Assembly (NCBI GenBank): GCA_000231825.2
Contig: JH720299.1
Span: forward strand, 594,283 to 658,282
DNA: 64,000 nucleotides
Reading direction: 5' to 3'
Source: Tetrahymena elliotti 4EA
Lineage: Eukaryota > Ciliophora > Oligohymenophorea > Hymenostomatida > Tetrahymenidae
Under the pieces are notes generated by a model. That model was given only the letters and a program-made list of their open reading frames with translations. It had not been told where the DNA came from and searched no databases. Below, piece by piece: positions 46,706 to 60,700 of the stretch. A program made the position numbers and the translations under genes. Positions within the stretch are counted from its first letter, which is position 1, and each line of letters begins with the position of its first letter.

Positions 46706-47575
46706 ATGATTGACTTTCCTCAAGATTATAATTTCTTATTTAAGATAGTGTTAGTAGGTACTTAATTGGTTGAGTTAATTACATTCTATAAAATTAGGAC
46801 AACTTCCATAATTATCATAATATTAATTAATCAAGAAGAGAATAATCTTTTTTTTAAATAAAAAGGAGATCCAAAAGTAGGTAAAAGCTACATTTTGTCA
46901 CAGTATATTAGAGAGGATTTTGATCTGGAAAATAAGGATACAATTGGAGTAGAATTTGACTAAAAATTCTACCCTACTCTACCTGGATAGGATAAAATAT
47001 TAGTATAATTATGGGATAGTGCAGGAAAGTATGGATTTTTGTAGAATTTACCTTCTTTTTTCAGAGCATCTACAGGTGCCTTACTAATCTTTGATGTGAC
47101 TAAAAAAGATTCTTTCCTTAATTGTGAAAAATGGTACAATACAATAACCTCCTTAGCGGATCCTCATATTCAAATAGTTTTAGTTGGAAATAAAACAGAT
47201 TTAAGTAATCTTAGGATAGTCTCAAGGCAAGAGGCAGAAGAGTTCGCAAAATAAAGAAATATAAAATACATAGAAGTTAGTGCCTTAACTGGAAGTAATA
47301 TAGATGAGGCAGTTGGTATAGTAGTTGAAGGTAAATACTAAAATTTCTATTCATCAATTCAACCTTTCGAAAATATAATAATATCAATAAAAAAATATAT
47401 TTATTGTCAGTGAACTAAAAAAAGTTAAAAATTTTGTTTAAATAAAATAAAAGATACAATGAAGTTAATTAGATCTAATGGATATAATGTTTCAACAAAT
47501 AAAAATATTCAACTTAAGCATAGAGTAGATGTATCATAGAGAAATTAATGTTGTGGAACTGGAGGTATGGTTTGA
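46706..47575 (+). CDS. Divergent Rab-type small GTPase (212 aa, three exons)
   Basis: Exons 46706-46757, 46866-47330 and 47454-47575, GT...AG introns of 108 and 123 bases, 213 codons in frame. Rab/Ras motifs in order: P-loop GDPKVGKSY (split by intron 1), DTIGVEF (switch I, RabF1-like), LWDSAGKYGF in place of the usual WDTAGQE, GNKTDL (guanine specificity) and SALTGSN in place of SAK. Such proteins act as GTP-controlled switches in vesicle traffic. The catalytic Gln of switch II is Lys here, so intrinsic hydrolysis is probably low. The C terminus has a CC pair but six residues follow it (GTGGMV), unlike the terminal CC or CxC needed for standard Rab prenylation. Confidence 0.85.
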
Positions 47576-50500
47576 AAGTAAACTATTCACTATCTTGAAA
47601 GAATAAAATTCATAATCTTGAAAGAAAAAACTTAATTAATATGGCAAAAACTAATAAATTTTGGCTAGTGTTTATAGGAATAGAAAATATATTTATATAA
47701 TAACCAATTAGTTTTTTAAAATCCTTCTAACTCTCATTATACCTACCTAAATATTTATCCACATATTTATATTTAAAATTACCTTTAGAGAGGCTAATCA
47801 AATAATAATAAATAATATAAACATCTTCTTTTAATCTATTGATTTGAATTCTTCAGAAGTTAACAACTAAATTAAGCTATTTATTAAATACAAATTAGTT
47901 AGTAAGTTAGTTAGTTTATACAAAAAATTATATTAAAGCTACAAATGGAGAAAGTAAATCAATATATTATTGTTAAATTTATAATAAATTATATTATATT
48001 TTAATATCTTTAATTTAATTTCTTCACATTTCTACCATCCGACTTTATTTGGTTTCTTAAATTTTACTTATTATTATTCCAAATTAAATCAAATATGTTA
48101 ATATATAATTTTATTATGAGAATCTATTTAATTACTAAAATATTTAAATGAAGAAAATTTTTTTAAAATAAAGAGTTTTTTTTTCAAAATTTACTGAACT
48201 GATTTCATAAAATTCATTCATACTTTATTTCCTCTAAATTTGAATTGAAAATAAGTTAATAATATTTAATTATTTATTTTTTAATATTAATTAAAAAAAA
48301 TTTTTTTTTAACAATAAATTTTTTAAATTTGGGGGAAAGAAGGTAGATAATTGAAAGGAGAGGTTAGTTTATTCTATCTTGTTTTAAAAGAATTGTTGAG
48401 AAAATTGTATTAAAATATCATCAACATACAAAAATAGAAGGGTAAATAATATTGGCTAATTTGCAAAAGAAATGTCAACATATTTGATAAACACATTTTT
48501 AGAAACTACCAATAGTAGAATTTTCTTTTTTATTCTTGAAATGAAAATTCAAGCAAACTAATAGTTCTTATTTATCTAATTTATTCCTTAATTTAAAAAG
48601 AATAAAGAATTAAGACTAAAGGAGTGCTATAGCGTAAACTAAAAGAGAAAATTATCCCAAAGATTAACTTTGCTTGCTTTTTCATTGCTTTTAACATATT
48701 GCAAACTGATTAAGATGTAACTGTTTGCATAGTTAAAAAGATACAATTAAGTTATTTAATCTAGGATTAAAGCATTTGTTGCTAAAAAAGAAAAAGAATA
48801 AAGTAGATAAAGCAATGAACAAACAGATAAATTATACTTTTCATTAATTTTTTAAGTTTTTTGAAGACAATGACTAATATCAAAGAAATTAACATTTTAA
48901 TTAATAATAGGGAGAATACTACTATTAATAGTTTAACTAATCCTATGCTGTATTTATTTTTGAATATGTTTTTCAAAAAAAAATCATAAGAAGTGTGTCC
49001 TTGACCTTAGAAGCATTAAAAAATGAGAAAATTTGACAATCGAAATTAATAAAGAAGTAAGTAGATAAATACACACACCTAAAAGTTAAAGATGATAATT
49101 TTAATATAAACTGTTGTATGTGATTATCTTATGATGCTATTACCCTATAGATTATTTGTAATTTTGATAAATACTTTCTTAAGATTTCCTTTTTCATCGT
49201 TTTGTCATAGTTGAACAGAGAAATTAAAAGTAAGCAAAAGTAAAAGTTAAAATGAAATATACATTGTTATTAGATTGTGAGGAGCATTTTATGCATTAGA
49301 ATTATACTGTCCTACCATATCTCTCTCTCCATGTTTATCTGTTCAAATCATAAGTTAAATGTTAATTGTTTTTATATCCTTCATTAAATAAAAACTTTCC
49401 ACAACTTCTCTATCCTCACTTATACAATTTGAAGGGTTTATACTGTTTTCATAGATAGATAGATCCCTCTTCTAAAGATATTTTTTTTCTCCAATAAGTA
49501 TTTGAAATAGCTGTTATTTTTGGAAAACAGAAAAATTAGTTGGATTACAGTATCTAGAATTAAATGAAATTTAACCAAAAATGTAATATGAACACTATTT
49601 GAATATAGAGATAATAATTTTTCAATTCCGTATTCTTTGGTAGCAGCCTTTAGAAAGATTAAAGCAATAAATAGAGGGAATACTTTTTTAAATTAAATCA
49701 AAGTAGATTAAATCAATAATACTTTTTGAACTATCAAAATTAGGTGAATGTGTTATTAGTTACTAACTTACAATCATTTATGTTAGGTACAATTAATGGG
49801 AAATAGAATAGTAATTTTTACTTTCTTTCAACAAATAATTATAAATATTACCAAATTTTGAATTATCTAATACTTAAGTAGTAATAAGTAATTCACTTTA
49901 ATATATAATCACATACAGGATAGCATATTTTCTTTTACTTTAAAGCAAGGTCTAGTAGACACACCATAATGTAAAATTTTTACTTTTCAAAAGCAATTGA
50001 GTATTCAAAAGTTATTAGTTATATACCCATAAATCTAGTAGAGTTAATTACTTAAAAAAATCATTAGACTTTGCAGAATATCCCTATGTATGCCTTGCAC
50101 CTCCATATGTTATTTTCTTTTTTGATTGAAAATATTGAAAAAAATGCATGTTTTAGTTTTTTGCTATTTTATAACTAATTTAGCTCTTTTTCTTCTATTT
50201 TTATTTTAAATTAAGATTATATAACACATTAATAACCAATTAAAGGGAGTTGAAGATGAAGATCGATTTATAATATAAAAATACATTTTTTGTCTTCTTT
50301 CATATTTTATTGAAAAAAAATATAAAATAGAAATAATTAAAATAATTGCTATGAAAAATATTGTTATTTATATCTAAAAAATGTTTATGAAGTATTAAAA
50401 ATAAATAAAAAAAGAAATCAGTGAATAAAAAAACTAAATTATAAAACAATTAGATTTAAAAATCACTAAAAATTATTTTTGTTAGTTTTCTTGAAAATAA

Positions 50501-51584
50501 ATGAACATTTTTTCTTTAATTAATTAATTAATGTTTTGTTTTATTGATTAAGAAATGTTACATAATTTCAACCAAAAGATTATAAAAATAATAATATATC
50601 TATCTGAAATTGGATTATTAATTAATTGTAAGAATTAAAGTTATTTTTTGTGTGGATAAAAATTATCAAGAAATGAATTTCAAAGAGAAAAAGTAAAGAA
50701 AGATTACTTAATATGAATACAATCAATTAGAATTCCTTTGAAAATTGGATAATTTAATTAATATTTAAAGCAGATGAGTAGAATGGCAATTAATTTGATA
50801 TTTTTTCAAAAAAATTAGATTTTTGATAAAAGAAGGAAGAAAATAGATTAAGTGAACTATATTAATAATTTGATGGGTAAAAATGAAGATTAGAAGATAG
50901 ATAATATTTACCAAAAAATTTGATAACAAACAAACAAAAAAAGAATCAATGATAAATATAATAAACAAAAAATAAATAAAGAAAGAAGATGTATATCTAT
51001 ATTGATAATAAAATGTATGTGCTTGTTATATTACCAAAAAAGCATAATTGAAATTACTTTTTGTTAGTGATTGATTATAACAAACAAAATAATAAAAATG
51101 AAATTGTTAATAATTAAAAGTTAATAAAATGAATGAATGAAGAGATAATTCAAAGAATTTGTTAAAAAATAATAATGAATGAATGAATGTATGAATCTGT
51201 TTATGAATTTATATATATGAATCGATGAGTATTGGTCGGTAGTCCATTCGTTTAATTTTGTAAATATTTCTTTGGATTGAATGATAGAAGAAATTAATTT
51301 GAAAGATTATTAAAAAAAAATTAATAAATTAATTAGGTGTTATCTATCAATATTGTTTGTTTTTTTAACAAATAGCTATATTTATATTAATAATTCATAC
51401 AATTGCAAAAAGGTTTATTACGAATAGTATATATAAATAGAGCAAGCACTCATTGTGTTATTTATTTTAAAAGCTCATCATTATTCAAAATAGATAGCGA
51501 AGCAGTCAGTCTGTCAATCGACCAAGCAAGCAATTATATATTTTACTATAGCAACAAGTGATAAATATTATAATAACTTGATTC
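47576..51584. other. 4-kb interval without a firm gene
   Basis: AT-rich. 49200-50140 is slightly richer in G+C than the surroundings and may hold exons (see next entry). Otherwise only chance-length open stretches and short tandem ATGA/GAAT runs near 51130-51200. Confidence 0.4.
49252..49602 (+). CDS. Possible small ORF (116 aa)
   Basis: ATG 49252 to TGA 49600-49602. Contains YLSLHVYLFKS and FPQLLYPHLYNLKGLYCF. The length is not significant for this base composition, but G+C is locally higher than in the flanks. No family recognised. Confidence 0.2.
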
Positions 51585-54500
51585 ATGAGTGTAAATAAAG
51601 CTAACGTTCGCCATTCTAAAAACTTTTCCTATTCTAATTTAAATGAGTCTAACAACAACAACAGCAGTAATCCTAAAATTTTGGACATTCATGAGAAGTA
51701 CCACGTTCCATTTGGGACTTCATCGGCCAGTCAGAATTCTACTCCTTCAAATTCAATAGTTTCAAATATAAAGTAATCATTTCTATGCAATTATTTATTT
51801 CATTTAATCAAAGACCATCTTTACGAGTCTCGTTTTGCTTGATGTTTAGCTTGAATAATCAATCAACATGAATGAAATATTTGGAGTAATATAAGATTGT
51901 ATTTATTCTTTAATTAAAAATAATCTAGAAAAGTGATAGGTTCGAATTCAGTAGTAATGCATCAAAATAATTAGCAAAAGAAGAATAGCATAAATGGTAA
52001 AAGCTCTCCAAAATATTTGAACCTTTCAGTAATTTATTTTTAATGATAAACATCATTTTCTATATAAAAAAAGTCAAATTTTGAATTCAATAAAAATGCA
52101 TAAAATCATCAAGATGAAGCTTAAAAAATAATTTAAAATAAATAGGGAAATGAAGTTAGAATGCAGAATTAAACTTTGTCATATTTTCCATCAAACAATT
52201 TGGTTAACAATTAGGGGAGCAAAAAATTAAGTAGAAAGGAAAGCAACGGCTCTAATAGTGAGGAAATAAACTAGTTGAATTAATAGCAGTTATTTGTAAA
52301 GCAGTTAGCTCTATCAAATTAGATGGATTAAACTAACAATAATGAAGAAAATTCTTTAAATGGCAATGTTGTTACAAGCTCTAATGAACTTAATTTGGGA
52401 TTAGCCCAAGGGAATATTTCATCTTCATCATCAAATTAGATTTCAGCTAAGGAGTAGATTGGAGGAGGTAAATAGCAACCTCAATTCAAACTTTACTCTT
52501 AAATGTATGAATAAATGAAATAAAGCAAATAAGCGAGTAATTCCAAAGCTGGTTTCAATCAGTCTGAAGACCTTACAAATAAATTTTAGTCAAATAGTAA
52601 TTCATAAACAAATATTTTCAGTTAATAAAATCAATAAAACAGCAATAAGAGCTCCAATAACAGCAACAATGAGAATTAATATCAAAAAATAGCTCAATCA
52701 ACAAAGCAATTTTAGTAAAATATGCAAAAAAATAGCAGTTATTCACCTGAAAATAAAAAGTCTTCTTCTCCAATGATTTAATTTAATTATTAATCTGTAA
52801 TGGCTGTGAATTAAAAGAATTTAAAGCAATCTTAACTTCAAAATAGCTAACAACCAACAAATTTATCTTAATCAAATAATAATGAAATATCAAAAACATA
52901 ACAATAATCTCTATCTAACTCCAAAGGATAATCTATGAATTCATCTTTACAACTCAAAAGATAGCAAACAGAACAGAATAAACTCAATTTATTTTCTGAA
53001 GCACTTGCTAACAATTAACAACCTTCTTCACCTATGAAGAATATTAGATCTGGTGGATAGAAAACATCAATCGGTGAAAGCAAATCCACAAAACATTCTT
53101 AAAGCAACAGCAAAGATCATTCACAATTTCTTTCATCAACTTAAAACAATTAATTTTTTTTCAATGGAAATGGACACAATAATTAAATAGATGGAAGAGT
53201 TTATTCTTCTACTCCTTCTCATAGTAAACAAATTCAATACATGTAACAATAATAACATAATAATAACTAAGTTTAATCTAATCTAACTACTTCAAATTCA
53301 TAATCAGATCTTCTCACATTAAATGGTAATTAATTATAGCAAATACCTAATGAAGAAATGAGTAATGCGTCTTCACCTTTAATTAAATCAATCGGAAGTG
53401 GGAAATTGGGCACAAACCAAAGAAAAGAGTTTGTTAAATAACATATATAGCTCTAATAATAAATTCATCCTTTTCATCGTTAGACCTACTCAGTTACTAA
53501 CATAAAATCTAATCAGACAATGCAATTAAATTAATCATAACAATCTGTTTAACATAATTAAGAAGGATATTTGTAACAATTCAGTAAGGATGCAACAAGG
53601 AATTAAAACAGTTCTTCAAATACTAATTCTTTATCCTAAGTAAAGAGGAATTAAAGTAATCCAAAATAAACATTAAATATTAGTGTTAATAATACATCAG
53701 CTGTAGGAAATAATACATTTTATTTACCAAATAACACTTATACAAATCTAACAAATTTAAGTACAACGAATGCAGCTAATTAATCAAAACAATAAATGAA
53801 TAGTAGTCATTTAAAATAAAACATAAAAAATACAACAAACATTAAAAATACGGATGTCTCTTTAGAGTAAATGAAAAGAATTTACATCCCTACAACAGGA
53901 GAATAAATTAAAAATTACAACAGCTACATGAGTAATGCCTAATCTAAAAGTCCCTCAAAAAATGATTCTAAAATACATGAGTATGATAACATTAATTTCA
54001 TAACAGGATAAACAAGTAAAGGAGAAGAAGATAGAAAGGGAATAAAAAAAGAAATCTAATTAAGAGAAATGCAAAATTATTGGTTAAAATTGTTCTAATT
54101 GAATAATACTAATAATAATTCATAAAACCCAAGTGTAAGTAGTAGTTTAGAGAAGAAAAAGCCTTAATTGCTCATGGTTTAGGGCAAAGGTGTTCAAGAA
54201 ACAAATAAAAATTAAACTTAATAAAATCAAGGTTAATTTACCAGCAGAAAGTTAGCTGCTTATTAAAATGGAATAAAATAAATAACTGAATATGATTCAT
54301 CTCTCAAGCAGATTGTTGATTAAATCCTTTTATTCAATCAAGTTTATTTAAATTAAGTACCCGGTTTGATACAAGAAAATGATAAACTTAGACAAGCTAA
54401 CAAAATTAATTTAGAAGAAATTGCTGAATTGAAAAAAAAAGTAGCTATGAGTGACAGCGTTATGATTAAACTTAAGAAAGATCTCACTAAATGTGAACAA

Positions 54501-56461
54501 TAATTAGCTAATTTCACCACATAAACATCTCTCAACCAAGAACAATTGATTGTTCTTTCTGGAGAAAAATCTCCTGCAAAACTATAACAAAACCAACAGT
54601 TAATAACAGAAAACCAAAATCTCCAAATGATTATCCAATAACAGCAAACAGAAATTGAACAATACAAAGAAAGAGAAAATTAAATCAGAGAATTGCTTAT
54701 TGAATTTAACAAAAAAGGTTTAATTTAAATTGATGTCAACGGTGATGCACTCATTCGTTCAATCCACCACAATCCTGAATCTGAAGATAACCAATCAGGA
54801 AACAGAGAAGAATACAAGCTTTGCAAAAAGAATCTTAAAGAACTCCTCAAAGAGTAAAAAGGAAATAACTCAATTAACGGAGATCATCTCGCTGATGATT
54901 CAAGTAAATCTATTTATTTACATTAAAAATTGTCTTAATTAAATTATTGACAGAATTTCATTTGAGAAACATTTATGAAATGAGTTCGAAAAGGGGCACA
55001 TATTATTTGTATTTTAACCATTTTTAGAATTTTTATTATAACTTGTCTGTTTTCTTTCTCTTTCCTTGTTTAAAGAAACTATTTACAAAAATTCCCCAAT
55101 CTAAAAAAATTAAAAGAAAGATAAAATGTAAAATTGAATATTGTCACTTTTTATTGGCTAAAGTAATTAAAAAATTTTGGAAGAATTAATGAATCAATTA
55201 ATGGTTTTTAATTTGATTAATCAAATTTATTTTTTTAAATAAAAATTAAACAATAGCTTTCTAAATGAATTGTAGATATTTTTTATTTTATGTTGAAAGT
55301 TTTCTAGAATTTAATTAATTAATGATTTGTTTTATTTTATAAAAATTAGGAATCAGTGATTCTCAAGAGAGTAGTTTTGGATTTATTGGAAAAGTAACTT
55401 TGTAGGAGATAGAAACTCAGTAGGAATTAGAAAAATAATAAAGCGAAAGTCCTATGAATAGATAATAGTCACCAAAAAAAGTGGATGGACAGTTGAAAGA
55501 AAAACTAAAACTCAATATGGCTCAAGTTTAAGAAACTTAAAAGCTAATCATTTAATAATAAGCTATCTAAGAATAGAATGAGAAGGAAATGTAAATGCAC
55601 TAACAAATGCTTAAGCAATAAGAAGCTGCTTTGATAGCTTAATAAAATTAAATGAAGATGTAACAAAAAGGAGGTAAATTGAAAACATAAAATATTTAAG
55701 CACAAAATCAAATTCTTAAGAATCCTTAGTCAATTAGCTTACCATAATAGAATCAACAATAAATTTAATAGCAATAGCAAATAATTAATAACTAATAATT
55801 CAACTAGAAGTAATTACAGTAACAACAACAATAATAATAGTTTTAGGCAATGCAATAACAATAGTAATAAATGCAATCATTTTAGCAGTAGTTATAGTAA
55901 CAGCAATAATAAGCTAATTAAAATGCAATTAAGATATAGAATTCTAATTAAATCAGTGGCATTAATAGTAAGCAATCAGAAGATATGATAATTCGTGATT
56001 TGGCTCATATTGAAAATTCAAATATTGAGTACGACGAATTAACAGAAGATTAATTAAACTAATAATATTTGTAAGATTAATTGTAGATCATATAGTTACA
56101 TTAATAGCAATTAAATTTATAAAATAATAAAACTAACTAATAAAATACTCCTTGCGCTTCTGGATCAGGAGCTGGAGAAAGTTTTATTAGTAGTGGCAAT
56201 GGTGTTAAAATGCCAAAACCAAATATGTAGAAACTTTAATTGAAGAATTTGCAAAAATCTGTCAGTCCTCCCAAATAAATAATAGTAACTCAAGAAAATA
56301 ATTAGTAAGGAGCATAAAATAAACCAGTTATTAATAAAATAGAAATTGAAGACTCAAGTGGAATGGGTTTTCATGATGAGTTTATGAGTAGACTTGATGA
56401 ATTTAGTCTCTCATGGAGAAAAGCTGCTGAAAGAGAAAGAAAACCTCACACTTAATTTTGA
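51585..56461 (+). CDS. Large Gln/Asn/Ser-rich coiled-coil protein (1,409 aa, four exons)
   Basis: Exons 51585-51772, 51929-52028, 52074-54903 and 55350-56461, with GT...AG introns of 156, 45 and 446 bases, give 1,410 codons in frame to TGA 56459-56461. The first 800 residues are low complexity (Asn, Ser, Gln). A compact region around 53870-54300 includes MKRIYIPTTGEQIKNYN and LREMQNYWLKLFQL. A coiled coil spans about 54340-54720 (LRQANKINLEEIAELKKKV). The C-terminal 370 residues hold long poly-Gln tracts encoded mainly by TAA/TAG, then a final GMGFHDEFMSRLDEFSLSW segment. No catalytic domain. It may be a scaffold or condensate-forming protein; that is inference. Confidence 0.78.
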
Positions 56462-56530
56462 TTAAATAAAGTATTAATAAAAATAAACAAACCAAATAAA
56501 ACCATAAATAATAATATCATTGAATTAATA

Positions 56531-56878
56531 ATGAGTAAATCTATCGTTCAAAAATCCATAAAAATAATCTCAACAAATTTCTAAAACAATTTTTCCGAAA
56601 TAAAAAATGAATAGATTTCTGTTGATATAGCTATTGGTTATTTATGCTTATATGAGCAGCTTAGGAAAGTAGAATATATTTAATTTGAAAAAGATTTCAT
56701 CAATTAAATTCATAACTCTTTCAAAGATGTAAAATTAAGGAATCTTCTTGTTATAGAAAAAATCGACCATATTCTGATTTTCATCAAAAACCAATAAAAA
56801 TAATTAAAAAACTTTTTTATATTTAAAAATAACTAAAATCATTAAAAAAATACAATTTAAACATTTAATTGTAATTGA
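56531..56878 (+). CDS. Small hypothetical protein (115 aa)
   Basis: ATG 56531, 70 bases after the large Gln-rich gene, to TGA 56876-56878. The first 80 residues are protein-like (VDIAIGYLCLYEQLRKVEY, VKLRNLLVIEKIDHILIF); the tail is Asn/Lys-rich and may be readthrough. Predicted helical, no signal peptide. No family recognised. Its short distance from the preceding gene is unusual for this region. Confidence 0.45.
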
Positions 56879-57782
56879 CATAAATAAATATATTAATTTT
56901 CATATTTAATATTCTTATTTTTTATACTTTTCTGTACATAATTGTATATTCATTCATTTTAATCATTCCATTATTTTAGTTCCTCCCTTTTTACTCACTA
57001 TAAACCCTTAAATTAAATGGTAAATTATAGAAAGACTTCATAACAATATTACCATAAGCAGTAAAATTAATTAGAAAGAACTCGGTTAATTTATTTTAAT
57101 TAGAAAGAATAGTAGTTGGTTTTGAAAAAATCTTTCTTTTCATTGCTAATGAAAACAAATTATTTAAAATTTTAGTTTTTGATTAACTTACTATGTAATT
57201 AAACATCTTGATAGAGCTTACATTTAGTTTTACTTGATTTTCTTAAATTTATTTTTTCTAGAAAAAAAGAATATTTAAATGCAAATATCAGCTTGTTCAG
57301 TTCTATATATGTTTAGAATTAATATGCTGAGGTTACTTGATTTTTTTTATTAAAACAATTCATTTATCAAGTAAATTTTATGATAAAGAATTGAATTAAA
57401 TAGATTTAGCTTACAGATAATTTTATAGGATTATGATAAAAAAAAGTGAAAAGAAAATATCGTGAATCGCTTAAAAGAATCTAGCAATTTAAAGGATAAA
57501 TCAAACAAAGATTTACTTTTGATTAAATTTTTAAAATTAGAGGATGTACAGAAATAAATTACAACCATTAAATTTAAAATGAAAAATAATGCATTTAAAT
57601 AACCACTAGAATTAATTTATTTTAAGAAAAATTTCTTTTTTTTGAATCAAGAAAATTAAGTTAATTTTGTATTGATGCATTATCTTCTTACTATTAATAA
57701 TTAAGTTAATTTTACATAATGAGAAGTTTATAATTTTTAAATATCAAGAAAAATCATTTAAATTTTGAAATCAAAAAAGAAA
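56879..57782. other. Intergenic interval
   Basis: AT-rich spacer with no supported gene. It should contain the promoter of the membrane-protein gene that follows. Confidence 0.5.
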
Positions 57783-60700
57783 ATGACCAATTTTTTTACA
57801 AAAGCATTTGCGAAATTTGATATATTTGGCTCTGAAGTGGGGCTAAATTACCAAAAGGATAACATATTTAAAACAACATTTGGAGGATTCATGACCTTAG
57901 GTTTTTTTGCTTTTTTAGGGATCTTTTTTTGGAACAATGTAAATTCATTCTTTTAAAAAAATGAATGAAAAAGTTAATTTTTTTTCTAAAAAACTAGATT
58001 TTATCATTTCTCAACAAAGGTAAACAATCGCTTTTGTTAATGAGCTATAAATTTTGTTTTAGAATGTGTAGAAATAAAGTCTTAGGAAAAGACATTTTAA
58101 AATAATATTTTAGAAGAAAAAAAAAAAAAATGCTCTCATGAAAATAGTAAATAGAAATTTTGCTTGCAATTATAAAATTCTGTATTTTTAACAAATATCG
58201 CCCAGCAATTGATTTACTAGAAAATAATCAAGAGAAAAATATTTAAAAATAAATTAATCAATTATGGAGGTTAGGTTACTGATAAAAAAAATTAAATTTG
58301 TGACTTGAAAAATTAAATAATTTACTAGTAACTCTTTCAATATTTTAAGGTATTTTATTTAATTAATTAGAAAGTGTATATTCAACCACAAACAGACAAT
58401 TCTATTTAGATCCTCCAACAGTTACTCTAAATTCTAAAAATTTTATGTTTGCTGTTTAAATTAACTAAGATGATTTCATTTAGAGTCCTTACCTCAACAT
58501 CACCTTTGAAACAAGAGACTATGTCACTTATCCTAATGGCACTAAAATTAAAAAACTTGTATATTATTTTCAAAAAAAACTTTAAAAACTCTTTCATATT
58601 TTTATTAATTAACAAAGTACCCCACTTAACTAGAACCATGCACTGCAGCACATTGGTCTTAACTTCCTGAATATGGACTTAATTGGACAGAAACCTTCTA
58701 CACATATAACTTTAAATAATTTCTTTGTCCATAGTAAATTTTCTATATAAATTAATTTTTTCAAAAAATATTAAACTATTTAGTTTTAAAAAGCATAAAA
58801 ATGTCAACAAATACATCAATCTAATCTTCTATTTTATTTTAGGAAAGACTATGAATTTTAGTTAGGAGGGACATATATTTCTGAACATTTTAATCATTGG
58901 AAATTTTCTGTTGTTAAATGTTCAAATAATACTATGCATGATGCTCTTTGGAAACCTACTTGTAAGAGTGATGAATAAGTTGAATAATACTTCAATAAGA
59001 CACAGAATATTAGATTTAAGATTTTTACAAGCAATTTTATAATTAATGGATTAGAAAGCAAACACTATGTTGATAATTTCGTTGAAGACTCAATCTTTTT
59101 TTTGGTATAGAATAAAAATGTAATTTATTTTTGAAAGAATTTTATAAAAATATAAGATATAATTAAAAACAATTAGTCATATATTACATCAGATATTTAT
59201 TTGAGTGAAAATATCATTCAAACTGATTAAAGCCTAATGCCATTTCCTAGTATAAAAAATGAAACAATTATTAATTTTTAGTCTAAAAATTTTAGAGATT
59301 AATACACTTTTGGTTAAATTGGAACTGTTTTTGCTGATTTCTTTATCAGAAAAGATCCTTTTGTTTTAACCATAAATAGATCTTTTCAGAAAATTAGTTA
59401 AATTATTTCTTATGTTGGTGGCTTTGCATAGATCTTTATTTTAGGAACTGCAATTTTGGGTAAAAATTATCTATTTTTCTTCAAAATATTCAAAAAGTTA
59501 AATTTATAATTGAAAATATAAATTAATTTTATTGAAAATAGTTAACTTTTATAATGAATATATTTATGCGCTCTCTCTGGCAAATAAGATTTATGATTTT
59601 TAGTTTTCAAATGATTAATAAAAGAAAGATAAGAGAAATTAACAAATATCGTAGAAATAATTTCAATAATAATATTCAGATAACCATCAAATAGAAACAT
59701 AAAATAGATTAAGTGTATTCTAAAAAATAGCCAAAAAGAATTCAAATGAGATGAAAATAAATCAGAAATTAGATGATCAAACAGAGCAGCTAGATTTAGA
59801 AAAATAAAATATTTAAAAGCAAGATAACCCTTAATAAGTTAATATAAATTTACCAAATAAAAATATTAACAAATTAACAATAAGAGAAAATGAAGGATTA
59901 TTACCTTTAGATGATTTAAAAGAAATTATAGCAAAAAGGAAATAGTTAATAGAGCATACACAATAAGTTTAACAATATTAAAAATTGCAAAATTTAAATA
60001 AAATCCAAAGATAAGTTAAAACTGAAAAATAGATTGATTAAAAATAGCAAATAGAAGATGATAATACATTTTAATAAAAACAAAATTGTAATGAAAATCA
60101 ATTATAATGTTAAGATAAAATAGAAAATCCAAGAATTAAAACTGATAAATTAGTTCCTACTTTTTAGATTGAATCTAAAATTGTGCTGAATGAAAGTATT
60201 CTTCCTGAAAGTCCTTTAGATATTTAGAATTCAGGTTTATTTTAAAAATAAATCACTAAAAATGATGATTATTAGAAAGAAATGGATAAAATTTAATCAC
60301 AAGAAATTAAAGATATATCACATGAATAAACGATTTAAATTACTAAATAAGCTATTGATATTTAGAATTTGAATAAAGAAGATATTATTTCATGTGAGAA
60401 TATTCATATTACTTCTCATTAAGGATTGAGTTTGGCAAATACACCTTCAAATTATCTGTTAAAAGACACTCCAAAATCTAAATTTCATTCTTAAAATAAC
60501 ATTCTTCTGCATGGTTTGGGATATTAAAGTTAAAAGTAATTCCTTTAGAAAGAATTTGATTACCTGTTAAAGAAGTAAGCTACACTTTAAATGACTTTTA
60601 AATATTTCTTGTATAAAATCTCATGTCATAAATTCTTTAAGACTGAGCAGGTTTTGCTTTTAGATAAAGCAAATTCTTAAATGAAAAAAGACTTAGATAT

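Noticed and set aside
47945..48160. ORF beginning MEKVNQYIIV
   Set aside because: About 65 codons, the expected random length here, with low-complexity composition.
48782..48976. Hydrophobic 64-residue minus-strand ORF
   Set aside because: Poly-A/T sequence read as Leu, Ile, Phe and Lys; length within chance.
58427..58670. Overlapping short ORFs on both strands
   Set aside because: Shadows of an exon of the membrane-protein gene, which has recognisable family motifs in a third frame.
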